A DNA stretch of 64,000 nt from Halomonas rhizosphaerae (GCF_030010555.1 NZ_JASCQP010000045.1:1-64000); one strand, 5' to 3'; counted from the first letter of the stretch, positions 23,920 through 32,418 are shown. The notes: a model not told the origin generated them from the letters alone. Numbers and translations: made by a program.

Positions 23920-24726
23920 TCAGGCAGCCAGGGCGCGGGCGTGGCGCCGGTAGGCGGCATCGAGCCTGGTGTCGTAGTCGTTGCGCTCGAAGTCGGGGCC
24001 GTTGTAGCGCCGGGCGAAGTCGCGCCAGTCGCGGCGGCGCAGGGCGGCATGCAGGGCATGGTCGGCCTCGATGAAGCGCACGAAGGCCTCGAGTTGGCGG
24101 CCCTCGCTGGCCCTCATTGCCTCCTCCCAGACGCGGGCGCTGCTGTAGCCGAGGTGCTGCCAGTGGAAGCCCATGATCTGGAAAAGCCCCCAGCTGGCCG
24201 ACTCGATGGCGGCGCGTGCGTGGATCTCTCCGGCACGCGCCAGGCGGGTGTGCTCGTGGGGGCCGCCCTGGTAACCGCCGGGGCGGCGGTTGACCAGGTT
24301 GGGGCGCTTCTCCTCCCAGGGCGCGGGGCTGATGCCGTGGTGCTCGAGGCGGCGGCGCATGATGTGGCGCTCGAAGAGGAGCACCGGGGCGGCGTTGCGC
24401 GGCCCGCCGAGGTGGAAGCCGACGCCGCGGGACTCGACCTCGTTGACGGCCATCACCGCGGCGAGCTCGACCTCGAGGGTCTCGGCGGCGCCGACCAGAT
24501 CGGCCTGGCGCAGCGCCTTGGGGTCGCGGCCCTGCTGCAGGGCGCGCTGGGTCTTGCGGCCGGCGATGCCGTCGATGACCAGCCCCTGCTCGCGCTGGAA
24601 GGCGCGCACGGCGGTCTCGGTGGCGGGACCAAAGACGCCGTCGGTGGTGAGGCCGAAGCCATGGCGTCTCAGGTCGTGCTGCAGGCGTTCAACGGCGGGG
24701 CCGGTGGTGCCATAGCGCAGGGTCAT
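23920..24726 (-). CDS. phage endolysin: peptidoglycan-binding domain plus N-acetylmuramidase
   Basis: 268 residues. The PG_binding_1 domain (about 5-64, DGVFGPATETAVRAFQ) is followed by a DUF3380-type N-acetylmuramidase domain (80-265), whose likely catalytic Glu lies in VNEVESRG (96-98). No signal peptide is seen, so it should depend on the holin. Replaces the P2 gpK lysin. The start overlaps the preceding gene by 4 bases. Confidence 0.92.
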   Translation of the reverse strand: MTLRYGTTGPAVERLQHDLRRHGFGLTTDGVFGPATETAVRAFQREQGLVIDGIAGRKTQRALQQGRDPKALRQADLVGAAETLEVELAAVMAVNEVESRGVGFHLGGPRNAAPVLLFERHIMRRRLEHHGISPAPWEEKRPNLVNRRPGGYQGGPHEHTRLARAGEIHARAAIESASWGLFQIMGFHWQHLGYSSARVWEEAMRASEGRQLEAFVRFIEADHALHAALRRRDWRDFARRYNGPDFERNDYDTRLDAAYRRHARALAA

Positions 24727-25031
24727 GGGCGGGACTCCTCCTCGAGCTGGCTGACGCGGCCGTCGAGCCGGGTGATGCGTTCCTGAAGGGCGCCGATCTC
24801 TCGGCTGGCGTCGCTCTTGCGGTAGTACAGGTCGCTCCAGTCGCGCAGGTCGCGGCGCAGGCTTTCGATCTGCTCGCCCTGGTAGACCAGGCGCTCGCGC
24901 AGCACGGCGGTATGCTCGCCTAGCGTGACCAGCTTGAGTCCCGCCCAGGCGAGCAGGGCGACCAGGGTGAGCTGGATGCCGGTCTGCAGATGACGTTCGA
25001 AGACGTTGGGTTTCACGGTGGTATCCGCCAT
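24723..25031 (-). CDS. lysis-cassette protein with one TM and a long coiled coil
   Basis: 102 residues. The N-terminal 16 residues are cytosolic-like, followed by a helix at about 17-36 (GIQLTLVALLAWAGLKLVTL) and then a long charged coiled coil (RERLVYQGEQIESLRRDLRD ... ALQERITRLDGRVSQLEEE). The topology is that of an inner-membrane spanin (Rz) or an antiholin-like regulator; no embedded Rz1 lipoprotein was found. It takes the place of P2 gpY between X and the lysin. The role is inferred from position and shape. Confidence 0.75.
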   Translation of the reverse strand: MADTTVKPNVFERHLQTGIQLTLVALLAWAGLKLVTLGEHTAVLRERLVYQGEQIESLRRDLRDWSDLYYRKSDASREIGALQERITRLDGRVSQLEEESRP

Positions 25032-25050
25032 GCGGTCCTCTTGTTGCGGG

Positions 25051-25260
25051 TCAGCTCCAGAGCTGGACGGTGTCGACCACGGCAGCCGTCGGCGGCTCTT
25101 CCGGCAGCTCGACCAGAGTGCCGTGGGGAAGGATCGGCCCGAGCTCGGCGAGCCCGGGGTTCATCTCGAGCGCCTGCTCGGTGACGCCGGCGGTGGTGCC
25201 GAGCACCCGGTAGCAGAGCGCGTCCAGGGTCTCGCCCTGGTGGGTGCGCACGCGGGGCAC
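25051..25260 (-). CDS. X: phage tail protein gpX (LysM-like)
   Basis: 69 residues, very close to the P2 gpX pattern: QGETLDALCYRVLG, NPGLAELGPILPHGTLVELP, DTVQLW. It starts with GTG at 25260, overlapping the L stop by one base (TAGTG). Baseplate hub component. Confidence 0.92.
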   Translation of the reverse strand: MPRVRTHQGETLDALCYRVLGTTAGVTEQALEMNPGLAELGPILPHGTLVELPEEPPTAAVVDTVQLWS

Positions 25261-25733
25261 TAGATCAGCTCCACGGTGGTGTGGCGCTCGCCGAGGATCT
25301 CGCTGACCGCCCAGCGGGCGTCGCGGCGGAAGTCGTCGGCGGCCAGGTCCTTGGCCTCGCCGCGCTCGTCGCCCTCGCCGGTGGCGCTGTAGTCGCGGTA
25401 GCGCTCGAGCAGGCTGGCCATGGCGGTGGCGTAGAGGGCGCGCTGGTAGAGCAGCACGTAATGCCCCTCGGCGGCCCAGCCAGGTGCGGCGACCTCCTCG
25501 GCGGTGGTGGCGCCGTCGTCGATCCGCGCGGCCTGCCAGTCGGCGAGCTGGCGGTTGACGTCGGCCAGGGCCACGCGCAGGGCATGGGCTACGCGGGCCT
25601 CGGTGACGGTGGAGTCGAGGCGCTCGGCGTCGCGGAAGGCGACGGGGTCGACGGCGGGCCAGAAGCCGTTGTTGGTGATGGCGGCCGGCGCTTCGGTGGT
25701 CTCGCCGGTGCCGTAGGAGATGAGTGACGACAT
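25260..25733 (-). CDS. L: phage head completion/stabilisation protein gpL
   Basis: 157 residues, P2 gpL (phage_GPL) family. It finishes the DNA-filled head and offers the tail-joining surface. Coupled by one base to X. About 100 bases without a gene separate it from M; they hold a short palindrome GGACCATGGTCC but no obvious promoter. Confidence 0.92.
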   Translation of the reverse strand: MSSLISYGTGETTEAPAAITNNGFWPAVDPVAFRDAERLDSTVTEARVAHALRVALADVNRQLADWQAARIDDGATTAEEVAAPGWAAEGHYVLLYQRALYATAMASLLERYRDYSATGEGDERGEAKDLAADDFRRDARWAVSEILGERHTTVELI

Positions 25734-25837
25734 GGCCGGGCCTCAAGGTGAAGGAAGGGGGTGGGCCGGGATCGACGAGATGGGACCATGGTCCGCTCTC
25801 CCCCGGCGCCCCCTTGGCGTCGGCGTGCGACTCGGGG

Positions 25838-26551
25838 TCAGCCCTGGGCGTTGCCGCCCTGGGCAGCGTTCTTGAGCTCGCGCTCCAGCTTCTCGATGTC
25901 CTTCTTGACGCCGGCGCGCTCGTTGAGCTGCAGGGCGCGGCGCAGGTGCTCGAGGGCCTCCTCCAGGTTGCGCGAGTCGCGGTGGGCGTAGCCGAGGGCC
26001 TTGTGCAGCTTGGCGCGGATCTGGTCGTGCATGTCGGCGTCGGCGGTCAGGGCCTCGGCGCGGGCGAGATGCATGACCAGGTCGGCGGCGACCTCGGGCA
26101 GGGTATCGCCCTCAGTGGCCTCGAGCCGTGCCAGCGCTTCCTCGGCGACCTGCTCGGCGACGATCGAGGCGGTGTCGCGCTCGAAGCGGTCGGGGGTGTC
26201 GAGGCCGTGGCGCAGGGCGTACTCGGCGACTTCGATGCCGCCGGCGAGGTCGCCCACGTCGAGGCGCCACAGCATGACGGTCATTAGCACGTCGTCGGCG
26301 GCGCCCTGGCCGCCCTCGAGCACGCCGGCCACGTAGGCCTCGAACTCGGGGAGCAGCTCGCGCTTCTTGGCGACCTTGGCCTCCAAGGACTTGATGCCCT
26401 TGAGGGTGCGGCGGGCCTCCCAGAGGGCGGCGGCGTGCAGCTCGTACTGCTCGCCGCTCTGGGCGGCGCGGGGATCGGCGGCCCCCGCCGCTTGCGCGGC
26501 GGTGGCTCGCTGGTAGTGCTTACGGGCGGGGCTGCTGTTCTGGCTCACCAT
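25838..26551 (-). CDS. M: phage terminase small subunit gpM
   Basis: 237 residues, P2 gpM family. It recognises cos and brings DNA to the gpP ATPase. Alanine-rich N-terminus with RKHYQRATAAQAAGAADP, then a helical core; the C-terminal NLEEALEHLRRALQLNERAG segment looks TPR-like. Confidence 0.92.
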   Translation of the reverse strand: MVSQNSSPARKHYQRATAAQAAGAADPRAAQSGEQYELHAAALWEARRTLKGIKSLEAKVAKKRELLPEFEAYVAGVLEGGQGAADDVLMTVMLWRLDVGDLAGGIEVAEYALRHGLDTPDRFERDTASIVAEQVAEEALARLEATEGDTLPEVAADLVMHLARAEALTADADMHDQIRAKLHKALGYAHRDSRNLEEALEHLRRALQLNERAGVKKDIEKLERELKNAAQGGNAQG

Positions 26552-26564
26552 GGGGGCTATCTCC

Positions 26565-27587
26565 TTATGCGCCGGTCCAGTCGCCGAAGACGATGTTCTC
26601 GACCAGACAGCCGGCGCCGAAGTCCTCGATGACGTAGGCGTCGTTGGAGGACTCGTAGTTCTCCACGCGCTTACGCTCGGGCTTGTCCTTGATGTAACGG
26701 CGACGGCTGCCCTGCTGCCAGTAGAGCGAGAGGTTCTCGGGCATGGTGATGAACAGGCTGCCGTCGGGGTAGAAGGGCACCCGTGCGGCCTGTTGGCCGC
26801 CCATGCGCTTCTGGCTGATGACCATGTCCAGCGCCTGGGCCTCGGTGGGCGTGGTGGCGTGCTCCTGGATCAGCGGGAAGTACTTGTCGGCCATGATCTT
26901 CCGGCCGCAGATCACGCGCAGATCGGTGGACTCGCGGTGCCAGGGGTCAATCAGCTCGTTGACCACGTCATAGACCAGGGCGTCGAGGTTCTTGTAGTCG
27001 CCTCCCGGGCCGACACGCACCTCGCCGACGTTGTCGCCCTCGGCCAGCACCCGGGCCGTGGCCCGCTCGCGGTAGTGCTGCAGCCAGCCCTTGTTGACGT
27101 CCTGCAGCAGCGGGTTCGCCACGCGGTCGGTGGCGGCGGCGCCGCTGGTGCCGTTGAAGCCGATCATGATGCGGTCGAGCGCCTGCTGGCGGACGATGGC
27201 GTTGCGCACGCGGGTCTGGAAGTCGGGGAACTTGGCCCAGGCGTCGAGCTTGCTCCACGGCAGGAAGGTGTCGAACTCGGTGGAGAGACACTCGTAGCCG
27301 TTGTCGTCCAGGGTGGAGAGGTCGCGCGGGCTGCGATCGTTGGCGGAGACGTCGGTGCGCCCGGCGATCGGGCCGGAGAGGCCGAGGCCGAGCTTCTCGC
27401 CCTTGATCTCGTCGACGCCGACCATGTTGATCATGCCCAGGAACTGGCTGGACTCCTGGATCTTGGATTCCAGGGTCTGCTGGACGCTGGGCTCCATGGC
27501 GAAGCTCTCGGTGGCGCTGGGCACGCCGGAGAGCTGGGCCACGCGGGTCAGCAGGGCGTTGAAGTTCTTGCGGGTATCGTTACGCAT
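26565..27587 (-). CDS. N: phage major capsid protein gpN
   Basis: 340 residues (P2 N is 357), HK97 fold, family phage_cap_P2. It begins MRNDTRKNFNALLTRVAQLSGV as in P2; the N-terminal arm is normally cleaved by gpO. Lies 12 bases after O. Confidence 0.95.
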   Translation of the reverse strand: MRNDTRKNFNALLTRVAQLSGVPSATESFAMEPSVQQTLESKIQESSQFLGMINMVGVDEIKGEKLGLGLSGPIAGRTDVSANDRSPRDLSTLDDNGYECLSTEFDTFLPWSKLDAWAKFPDFQTRVRNAIVRQQALDRIMIGFNGTSGAAATDRVANPLLQDVNKGWLQHYRERATARVLAEGDNVGEVRVGPGGDYKNLDALVYDVVNELIDPWHRESTDLRVICGRKIMADKYFPLIQEHATTPTEAQALDMVISQKRMGGQQAARVPFYPDGSLFITMPENLSLYWQQGSRRRYIKDKPERKRVENYESSNDAYVIEDFGAGCLVENIVFGDWTGA

Positions 27588-27599
27588 GGGCGGCGGTCC

Positions 27600-28409
27600 T
27601 TAGCAGTCGGTCAGCAGTGCGTTCCCGCCGCCGGTGGCGGGGGCGCGGGGCGGGGTGGTCGGTTCGTTGTCGAGCGCGGTATAGAGCTCGTCGAGGCGGC
27701 GCTGAGTCTCGGCGTGGGCGGCCTCGAGTTCGCTGAAGGCCTCGGCGCTGGGGCGGCCCGCGAGATCTGCGGCGAGCGCCTGGTGCTTCTGCACGAAGAC
27801 CTCGAGGGTCTGCTCGAGCTCGGTGCGGAAGGCGGCGAAGCCCTGGTCGGTCTTGGCGTCGTGCTTCTTGAACAGCGCCTTGACGCGCTCGGCGAGGCTC
27901 GGGCCCTTGTCCTGCTCGGCAGGCGGCTCGCTGAAGTCGAGCTCGGTCTCCATGGCGGCGGTGAAGACGTTGTGCGCCGACTGCTTGCGGGCGGCCAGGG
28001 GCGAGGCGCTGCCCTGCTGGGCGCTGAACTGCAGCATGTCTGTGCCCAGGCTCGCCGGGGAGTCGGTGACGGCCAAGCCGACCAGGTAGGCCTCGCCGGT
28101 GTCGGCGAACTCCGGATCCACCTCGATGGAGGTGTAGACCTTCTGACGCTCCTGGTTCATCTGCTTGAGGCGGTCGGTGGGGTCGATCTCGGCGAACAGC
28201 GCGAGCTTGCCGTCGATCTCGCGGGCCTCGAGCTTGGTGACGTCGCCCAGGGCGGGGAAGGGGCCGTCGGCGAACATGCCGCGCATGTGCTCCATCCAGA
28301 CCCTGGCGCCATAGGTGGCGGGGTCGAAGTTCTTGGCCATCTGCTCGATCCACTCGCGTGAGATATTGCGGCCGTCGGTGGTGGCGCCTTCGGTGGCGAT
28401 CCGGAACAT
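27600..28409 (-). CDS. O: phage capsid scaffolding protein and protease gpO
   Basis: 269 residues (P2 O 284). The N-terminal serine protease triad can be placed as D12, H41 (MEHMRG) and S94 (VYTSIEV); the D-H spacing of 29 equals that of P2 (D19/H48). The coiled-coil C-terminal half is the scaffold that guides capsid size. First gene of the leftward O-N-M-L-X...S transcript, divergent from P. Confidence 0.93.
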   Translation of the reverse strand: MFRIATEGATTDGRNISREWIEQMAKNFDPATYGARVWMEHMRGMFADGPFPALGDVTKLEAREIDGKLALFAEIDPTDRLKQMNQERQKVYTSIEVDPEFADTGEAYLVGLAVTDSPASLGTDMLQFSAQQGSASPLAARKQSAHNVFTAAMETELDFSEPPAEQDKGPSLAERVKALFKKHDAKTDQGFAAFRTELEQTLEVFVQKHQALAADLAGRPSAEAFSELEAAHAETQRRLDELYTALDNEPTTPPRAPATGGGNALLTDC

Positions 28410-28488
28410 GGCGGGGGCCTCTGCTGGTTGCTCGGCGATACGTTGCCGTCAGGTTCCGCGCGGCCGGTCATGGCCTCAACGTTGTGGC

Positions 28489-28511
28489 GTTGTAGCGGCA
28501 CGATCCACAAC
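28489..28511. promoter_or_regulatory. putative late-activator site between O and P (GTTGT-N13-ACAAC)
   Basis: A dyad identical in arms and spacing to those before V and FI, in the 146-base divergent gap. Its centre is 56 bases from the P start. An extra GTTGTGG half-site at 28481-28487 gives a second, leftward-facing arrangement that could serve O. P2 has promoters P_P and P_O at this place. Confidence 0.75.
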
Positions 28512-28555
28512 GCGCCCGGCCGTGAGCGCCCCGCGCGCACGGTTAGGCTGGCGGC

Positions 28556-30331
28556 ATGACGACGATGCCTGCCGACACCCTCGATTCACCGCGCGTGACC
28601 GCCCGCCACCTCTACTGGCAGGGGTGGCGCGTGGTGCGTATTGCCGAATTCCTGGGCGAGAAGCCGCCGACGGTGCACAGCTGGAAACAGCGCGACGGCT
28701 GGGACGAGGCCTCGCCCAGCCAGCGGGTGGAGGGCGCGCTCGAGGCGCGGCTGGTGCAGCTGATCAGCAAGGAGGGCAAGGAGGGCAAGGACTTCAAGGA
28801 GATCGACCTGCTGGGCCGGCAGATCGAGCGCCTGGCGCGGGTGCACAAGTATGAGGCGACCGGCCGCGAGGCGGACCTGAACCCCAACATCAACGCGCGC
28901 AACGAGGCGCCGCGGCGCAAGCAGCGGCGCAACTTCCTCGATGAGGAGCAGATCGAGCAGCTGCGCGCAGCCTTCCTGGAGACGTGCTTCCAGTACCAGC
29001 TGGACTGGTACGAGGCGGGCCAGAAGCACCGCATTCGCAACATCCTCAAGAGCCGCCAGATCGGCGCGACCTTCTTCTTCGCCCGCGAGGCGATCGTCGA
29101 TGCCTTCGAGCAGGGCCGCAACAAGATCTTCCTCTCGGCCTCGAAGGCGCAGGCGCACATCTTCAAGAACTACATCGTCCAGTTCGTGAAGGAGGTGTGC
29201 GACGTCGAGCTCAAGGGCGACCCCCTGGTGCTGGACAACGGCGCCGAACTGCACTTCCTGGGCACCAACTCGAAGACCGCCCAGGGCTACCACGGCGACG
29301 TCTACCTCGACGAGTACTTCTGGATTGGCCGCTTCGCCGAGTTCCGCAAGGTCACCAGCGGCATGGCGATGCACAAGAAGTGGCGCCAGACCTACTTCTC
29401 GACGCCCTCGAGCATCGGCCACGAGGCCTATCCGTTCTGGACCGGGGAGATGTTCAACAAGCGGCGCAAGAAGGCCGACCGCCAGGCCTTCGACGTCAGC
29501 CGCGAGGCGCTGGCCGGCGGCCGGCTGTGCCCCGATGGCCAGTGGCGCCAGGTCGTCACCGTGGAGGACGCCATCGCCGGCGGCTGCGACCTCTTCGACC
29601 TCGAGCAGCTGCGCCTGGAGTACAGCGAGGACGAGTTCGCGAACCTGCTGATGTGCGAGTTCGTCGACGACAGCCAGAGCGCCTTCCCGCTGGCGATGGT
29701 GCACCCGTGCATGGTCGACAGCTGGGAAGTGTGGGACGACTACCGGCCCTTCGCGCCGCGCCCGGTGGGCGAGCGCGGGGTGTGGATCGGCTACGACCCG
29801 ACCGGCACCGGCGAGGAGGGCGACGGCGCCGGCCTGGTGGTGGTGCTTCCCTCGCGCAGCGCCGAGGAACCGCACCGGATCCTTGAGCGCCACCGGCTCA
29901 AAGGCCAGGACTACGAGGCCCAGGCGGCATTCATCCGCAGCTTCGAGAGCCGCTACCAGATCGATCACATCGGCATCGACGTCAGCGGGCTGGGCGAGGC
30001 GGTGGCCGAGCACGTCGAGAAGTGGTTCCCCACCGTGGCGCGCTACCAGTACAGCCCCGACGTGAAGAGCCGCATGGTGATGCAGGCCCAGCAGATCATG
30101 CGCAAGGGCCGCCTCGAGTTCGACGCCGGCTGGTCGGATCTCGCCCAGTCGTTCATGGCCATCAAGCGCGAACTCACCGCCTCGGGCCGCCAGTTCACCT
30201 ACACCAGCGGGCGCAGCCAGGCGACCGGCCACGCCGACCTAGCCTGGGCCACCATGCACGCCCTGCACCACGAGCCAATCGACGGCCCGGCGGAGGATGC
30301 CGGGCGATCCATGATGGAGATCTTCGAATGA
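28556..30331 (+). CDS. P: phage terminase large subunit gpP (ATPase/nuclease)
   Basis: 591 residues, P2 gpP size. An N-terminal helix-turn-helix (WRVVRIAEFLGEKPPTVHSW) is followed by an ATPase domain with a Walker A-like KSRQIGATF (about residue 163) and a Walker B YLDEYF. The nuclease domain starts near GYDPTGTGEEGDGAG and contains IGIDVSGLGEAVAEHV. Packages DNA at cos with gpM. Its stop overlaps the Q start (ATGA). Confidence 0.95.
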   Translation: MTTMPADTLDSPRVTARHLYWQGWRVVRIAEFLGEKPPTVHSWKQRDGWDEASPSQRVEGALEARLVQLISKEGKEGKDFKEIDLLGRQIERLARVHKYEATGREADLNPNINARNEAPRRKQRRNFLDEEQIEQLRAAFLETCFQYQLDWYEAGQKHRIRNILKSRQIGATFFFAREAIVDAFEQGRNKIFLSASKAQAHIFKNYIVQFVKEVCDVELKGDPLVLDNGAELHFLGTNSKTAQGYHGDVYLDEYFWIGRFAEFRKVTSGMAMHKKWRQTYFSTPSSIGHEAYPFWTGEMFNKRRKKADRQAFDVSREALAGGRLCPDGQWRQVVTVEDAIAGGCDLFDLEQLRLEYSEDEFANLLMCEFVDDSQSAFPLAMVHPCMVDSWEVWDDYRPFAPRPVGERGVWIGYDPTGTGEEGDGAGLVVVLPSRSAEEPHRILERHRLKGQDYEAQAAFIRSFESRYQIDHIGIDVSGLGEAVAEHVEKWFPTVARYQYSPDVKSRMVMQAQQIMRKGRLEFDAGWSDLAQSFMAIKRELTASGRQFTYTSGRSQATGHADLAWATMHALHHEPIDGPAEDAGRSMMEIFE

Positions 30332-31446
30332 GCGACACCGCCACCGACAAACCCCGCGTGCGCGTGCCGGCCTACCGGGTCGACGAGCCCGGTGCCATGT
30401 CAACCGAATCGGCCAGCCTGTCAACGGAATCGGTCGGGGCGTCAAGCGCTCGGCCCGAGGCGTTCAGCTTCGGCGACCCCGAGCCGGTTACCAGCATGCG
30501 CGACTTCTTCTACGAGGGGCTGTGGCTCTCGGCCGACGAGTGGTACGAGCCGCCGATCCCGCTGGACGTGCTGGCCAAGAGCTACCGGGCGACCGCGCAC
30601 CATGGCAGCGCCATGCAGGTGAAGCGCAACATCCTGCTGCGCACCTTCGAGCCGCACCCGCTGCTGGGGCGCCAGGCGTTCAGCGGCCTGGCCCTCGACT
30701 ACCTGGTGTTCGGCAACGCCTACCTCGAGGAGGTGTTCGGGCGGCTGGGCAAGCGGCTGCCGTTCCGCCACCTGCGCAGCCGCTACATGCGCCGGGGCGG
30801 GCTCAATGCCGACCGCTATTGGTGGGTGCCCAACTTCGTGGACCGGGTCGAGCTGCCGGCGGGGCGGGTGATCCACCTGCTCGAGCCCGACATCGACCAG
30901 GGCATCTACGGTGTGCCGGACTATATCGGCAGCCTGCAGTCGGCCTGGCTCAACGAGTCTGCCACCCTGTTCCGCCGGCGCTACTACCTGAACGGCAGCC
31001 ACGCCGGGTTCATCATGTACGTCAACGATGCCGCCCATAACAAGCAGGACATCGACGCCATGCGTGAAGCGCTCAAGAACTCCAAGGGCCCCGGCAACTT
31101 CCGCAACCTGTTCCTCTACTCCCCCGGGGGTAAGAAGGACGGGGTGCAGGTGATCCCCGTGTCGGAGGTCGCGGCGAAGGACGAGTTCTGGAACATCAAG
31201 AACATCACCCGGGACGACCAGCTCGCGGGCCACCGGATCCCGCCGCAGCTGATGGGCATCATCCCCAGCAACACCGGCGGCTTCGGGGACGTCGAGAAGG
31301 CCGCGCGTGTGTTCGTGGCCAACGAGCTAGAGCCGCTGCAGGAGGCCATGATGGAGATCAACGAGCGCGTCGGTGAAGAGATCGTGCGCTTCCGGCCCTA
31401 CTCGCTCGACGGCGACTCGGGCCCAGGCCTCGACCCGACACGCTGA
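30328..31446 (+). CDS. Q: phage portal protein gpQ
   Basis: 372 residues (P2 Q 344). PBSX/P2 portal family with PEAFSFGDPEPVTSMRDFF, PPQLMGIIPSNTGGFGDVEKA. The start is fixed by the 4-base overlap with P. An N-terminal extension has two near-repeats (AMSTESASLSTESVG). It forms the dodecameric packaging channel. Followed by a strong terminator. Confidence 0.95.
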   Translation: MSDTATDKPRVRVPAYRVDEPGAMSTESASLSTESVGASSARPEAFSFGDPEPVTSMRDFFYEGLWLSADEWYEPPIPLDVLAKSYRATAHHGSAMQVKRNILLRTFEPHPLLGRQAFSGLALDYLVFGNAYLEEVFGRLGKRLPFRHLRSRYMRRGGLNADRYWWVPNFVDRVELPAGRVIHLLEPDIDQGIYGVPDYIGSLQSAWLNESATLFRRRYYLNGSHAGFIMYVNDAAHNKQDIDAMREALKNSKGPGNFRNLFLYSPGGKKDGVQVIPVSEVAAKDEFWNIKNITRDDQLAGHRIPPQLMGIIPSNTGGFGDVEKAARVFVANELEPLQEAMMEINERVGEEIVRFRPYSLDGDSGPGLDPTR

Positions 31447-31470
31447 CCAGCACCCGCCAACCTCATCGCA

Positions 31471-31495
31471 GCCGCCCCGACCCGGGCGGCTTTTT
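31471..31495 (+). terminator. rho-independent terminator after Q
   Basis: A 7-bp GC stem GCCGCCC/GGGCGGC (31471-31477 with 31484-31490) is followed by TTTTT at 31491-31495, 25 bases after the Q stop. Confidence 0.88.
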
Positions 31496-31556
31496 CGTGT
31501 CCGCACGCCAGACCAGGGTGACCCCACCCCACCCGGGCCGCGCCCCAGCGCGCGCC

Positions 31557-31575
31557 GTCGACACCCCGCCCCGCC
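31557..31575 (-). other. candidate phage cos site
   Basis: Read towards Q (minus strand), the sequence starts GGCGGGGCGGGG, one mismatch from the first 12 bases of the P2 cohesive end as I remember it (GGCGAGGCGGGG). The orientation and distance beyond the Q 3' end are as in P2. The last seven bases of the 19-base end differ. The region is GC-rich, so chance similarity is possible. Confidence 0.4.
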
Positions 31576-31750
31576 TGCGATCTAAATATTTTTGTTTTTA
31601 TGCATATACGCACTATGGGCGAGGCCCGGCGTATGCGGGGCGCCCTGGTGGTCTAAGTGACTGTGACAGCATGCGTTTTTATGCGAATTGCCAGCTTTGG
31701 AGGTTGCCGCAGCGCTTGCGGGCCAATCTGAGAAGGTGAGGGGGGCTCGG

Positions 31751-32033
31751 AAAAAGGTAACATCGGTAACTTGGCCGATTTTCGCTTGTATCTATCTGAT
31801 TATATTGATTTCTACCGTTACCTTTAAAAGGTAACAAGAGGTACTGAAAAAGGTAACGGGCTACCAAGTCATTGATTTTAAAGGATAGAGAAATCTCTCT
31901 CTGTGACCTTTCAAAAAGGTAACGCATCACCTTTTCATTACCTTTTTGTTACCTTTTGGACACCCGTTTGAACGCCTTTGAGATCAATTGCCTACGTCAT
32001 TTTTCGGCATGCCATTACCTTTGTTACCTTTTT
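31751..32033. repeat. cluster of GTTACCTTT / AAAGGTAAC repeats
   Basis: Within 283 bases about ten copies of GTTACCTTT (or its complement, up to two mismatches) occur in both directions: 31751-31761, 31765-31770 (core only), a perfect inverted pair at 31817-31835, 31847-31857, an imperfect pair 31903-31923, 31937-31947, 31948-31957, 32014-32022 and 32023-32033. Tandem copies at 31937-31957 and 32014-32033 have 9-11 base periods. No gene was found between 31447 and 32458; the apparent short frames here mostly translate the repeats. They could be binding sites for a replication or regulatory protein. Confidence 0.8.
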
Positions 32034-32388
32034 CCGAGACCCCCACGGATTCTAGAGCTGCCCCGCGCATGATGTGCACGCACGCGTCGTACACGCGCAC
32101 GCATCACCTCACGACAACCAACGAGGTTCGCAAGGAGAAAAGGAAAAGTTGCTGGTAGAAATTTGGTACGTGATGGCAATGAATGCCGGAATGGCGGGGC
32201 TCAGTTCCTATCCATCATGGGCGCGACGGAGAAGGTACGGTCGAGCTGGAGCATCGGCATCACGGGGGTGTCGGTCGGGAGGGCGGATATTCTACCAGTA
32301 CTGGTCAATTTCTGGCCAATGCTGGCAGGGTGATATCCCCGCAGCCTTGCGGTCCTTGGCGGGTGCACGAAAACCCGACACGCAGAAA

Positions 32389-32418
32389 CACCAAGGCCCG
32401 CATCAGCGGGCCTTGGTG
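32389..32418 (-). terminator. terminator of the cold-shock gene
   Basis: A perfect 13-bp stem CACCAAGGCCCGC/GCGGGCCTTGGTG with a 4-base loop, followed on the minus strand by TTTC. It lies 40 bases after the csp stop. Confidence 0.8.

Larger units (their letters stand above)
7257..31495. mobile_element. P2-like prophage, late-gene block only
   Basis: The order is Q-P rightwards, then O-N-M-L-X, lysis genes, R-S-V-W-J-I-fibre-Tfa, cargo, FI-FII-E/E'-T, cargo, U-D leftwards. This is the P2 late map with all structural, packaging and lysis functions. No integrase, immunity repressor, cox, replication protein A or ogr is found on either side, although P2 prophages carry them right of cos (beyond Q) and next to D. 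The element therefore appears to have lost its early half and should be unable to excise by itself. Exact attachment sites were not identified; the Tat-signal gene (6434-7204) and the repeat region to 32033 may belong to it. Confidence 0.9.

Noticed and set aside
26550-28361. 603-codon open frame on the plus strand opposite phage N and O
   Set aside because: Composition (Val/Gly/Leu/Ala/Asp-rich without domains) is that of an antisense frame in GC-rich DNA; N and O on the other strand are certain.
31679-31930. 83-codon minus-strand frame right of the prophage
   Set aside because: Partly translates the GTTACC repeats; no start signal or domain.
31751-32033. Considered whether the repeats are a CRISPR array
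   Set aside because: Repeats are only about 9-11 bases, occur in both orientations with irregular spacing, and there are no cas genes.
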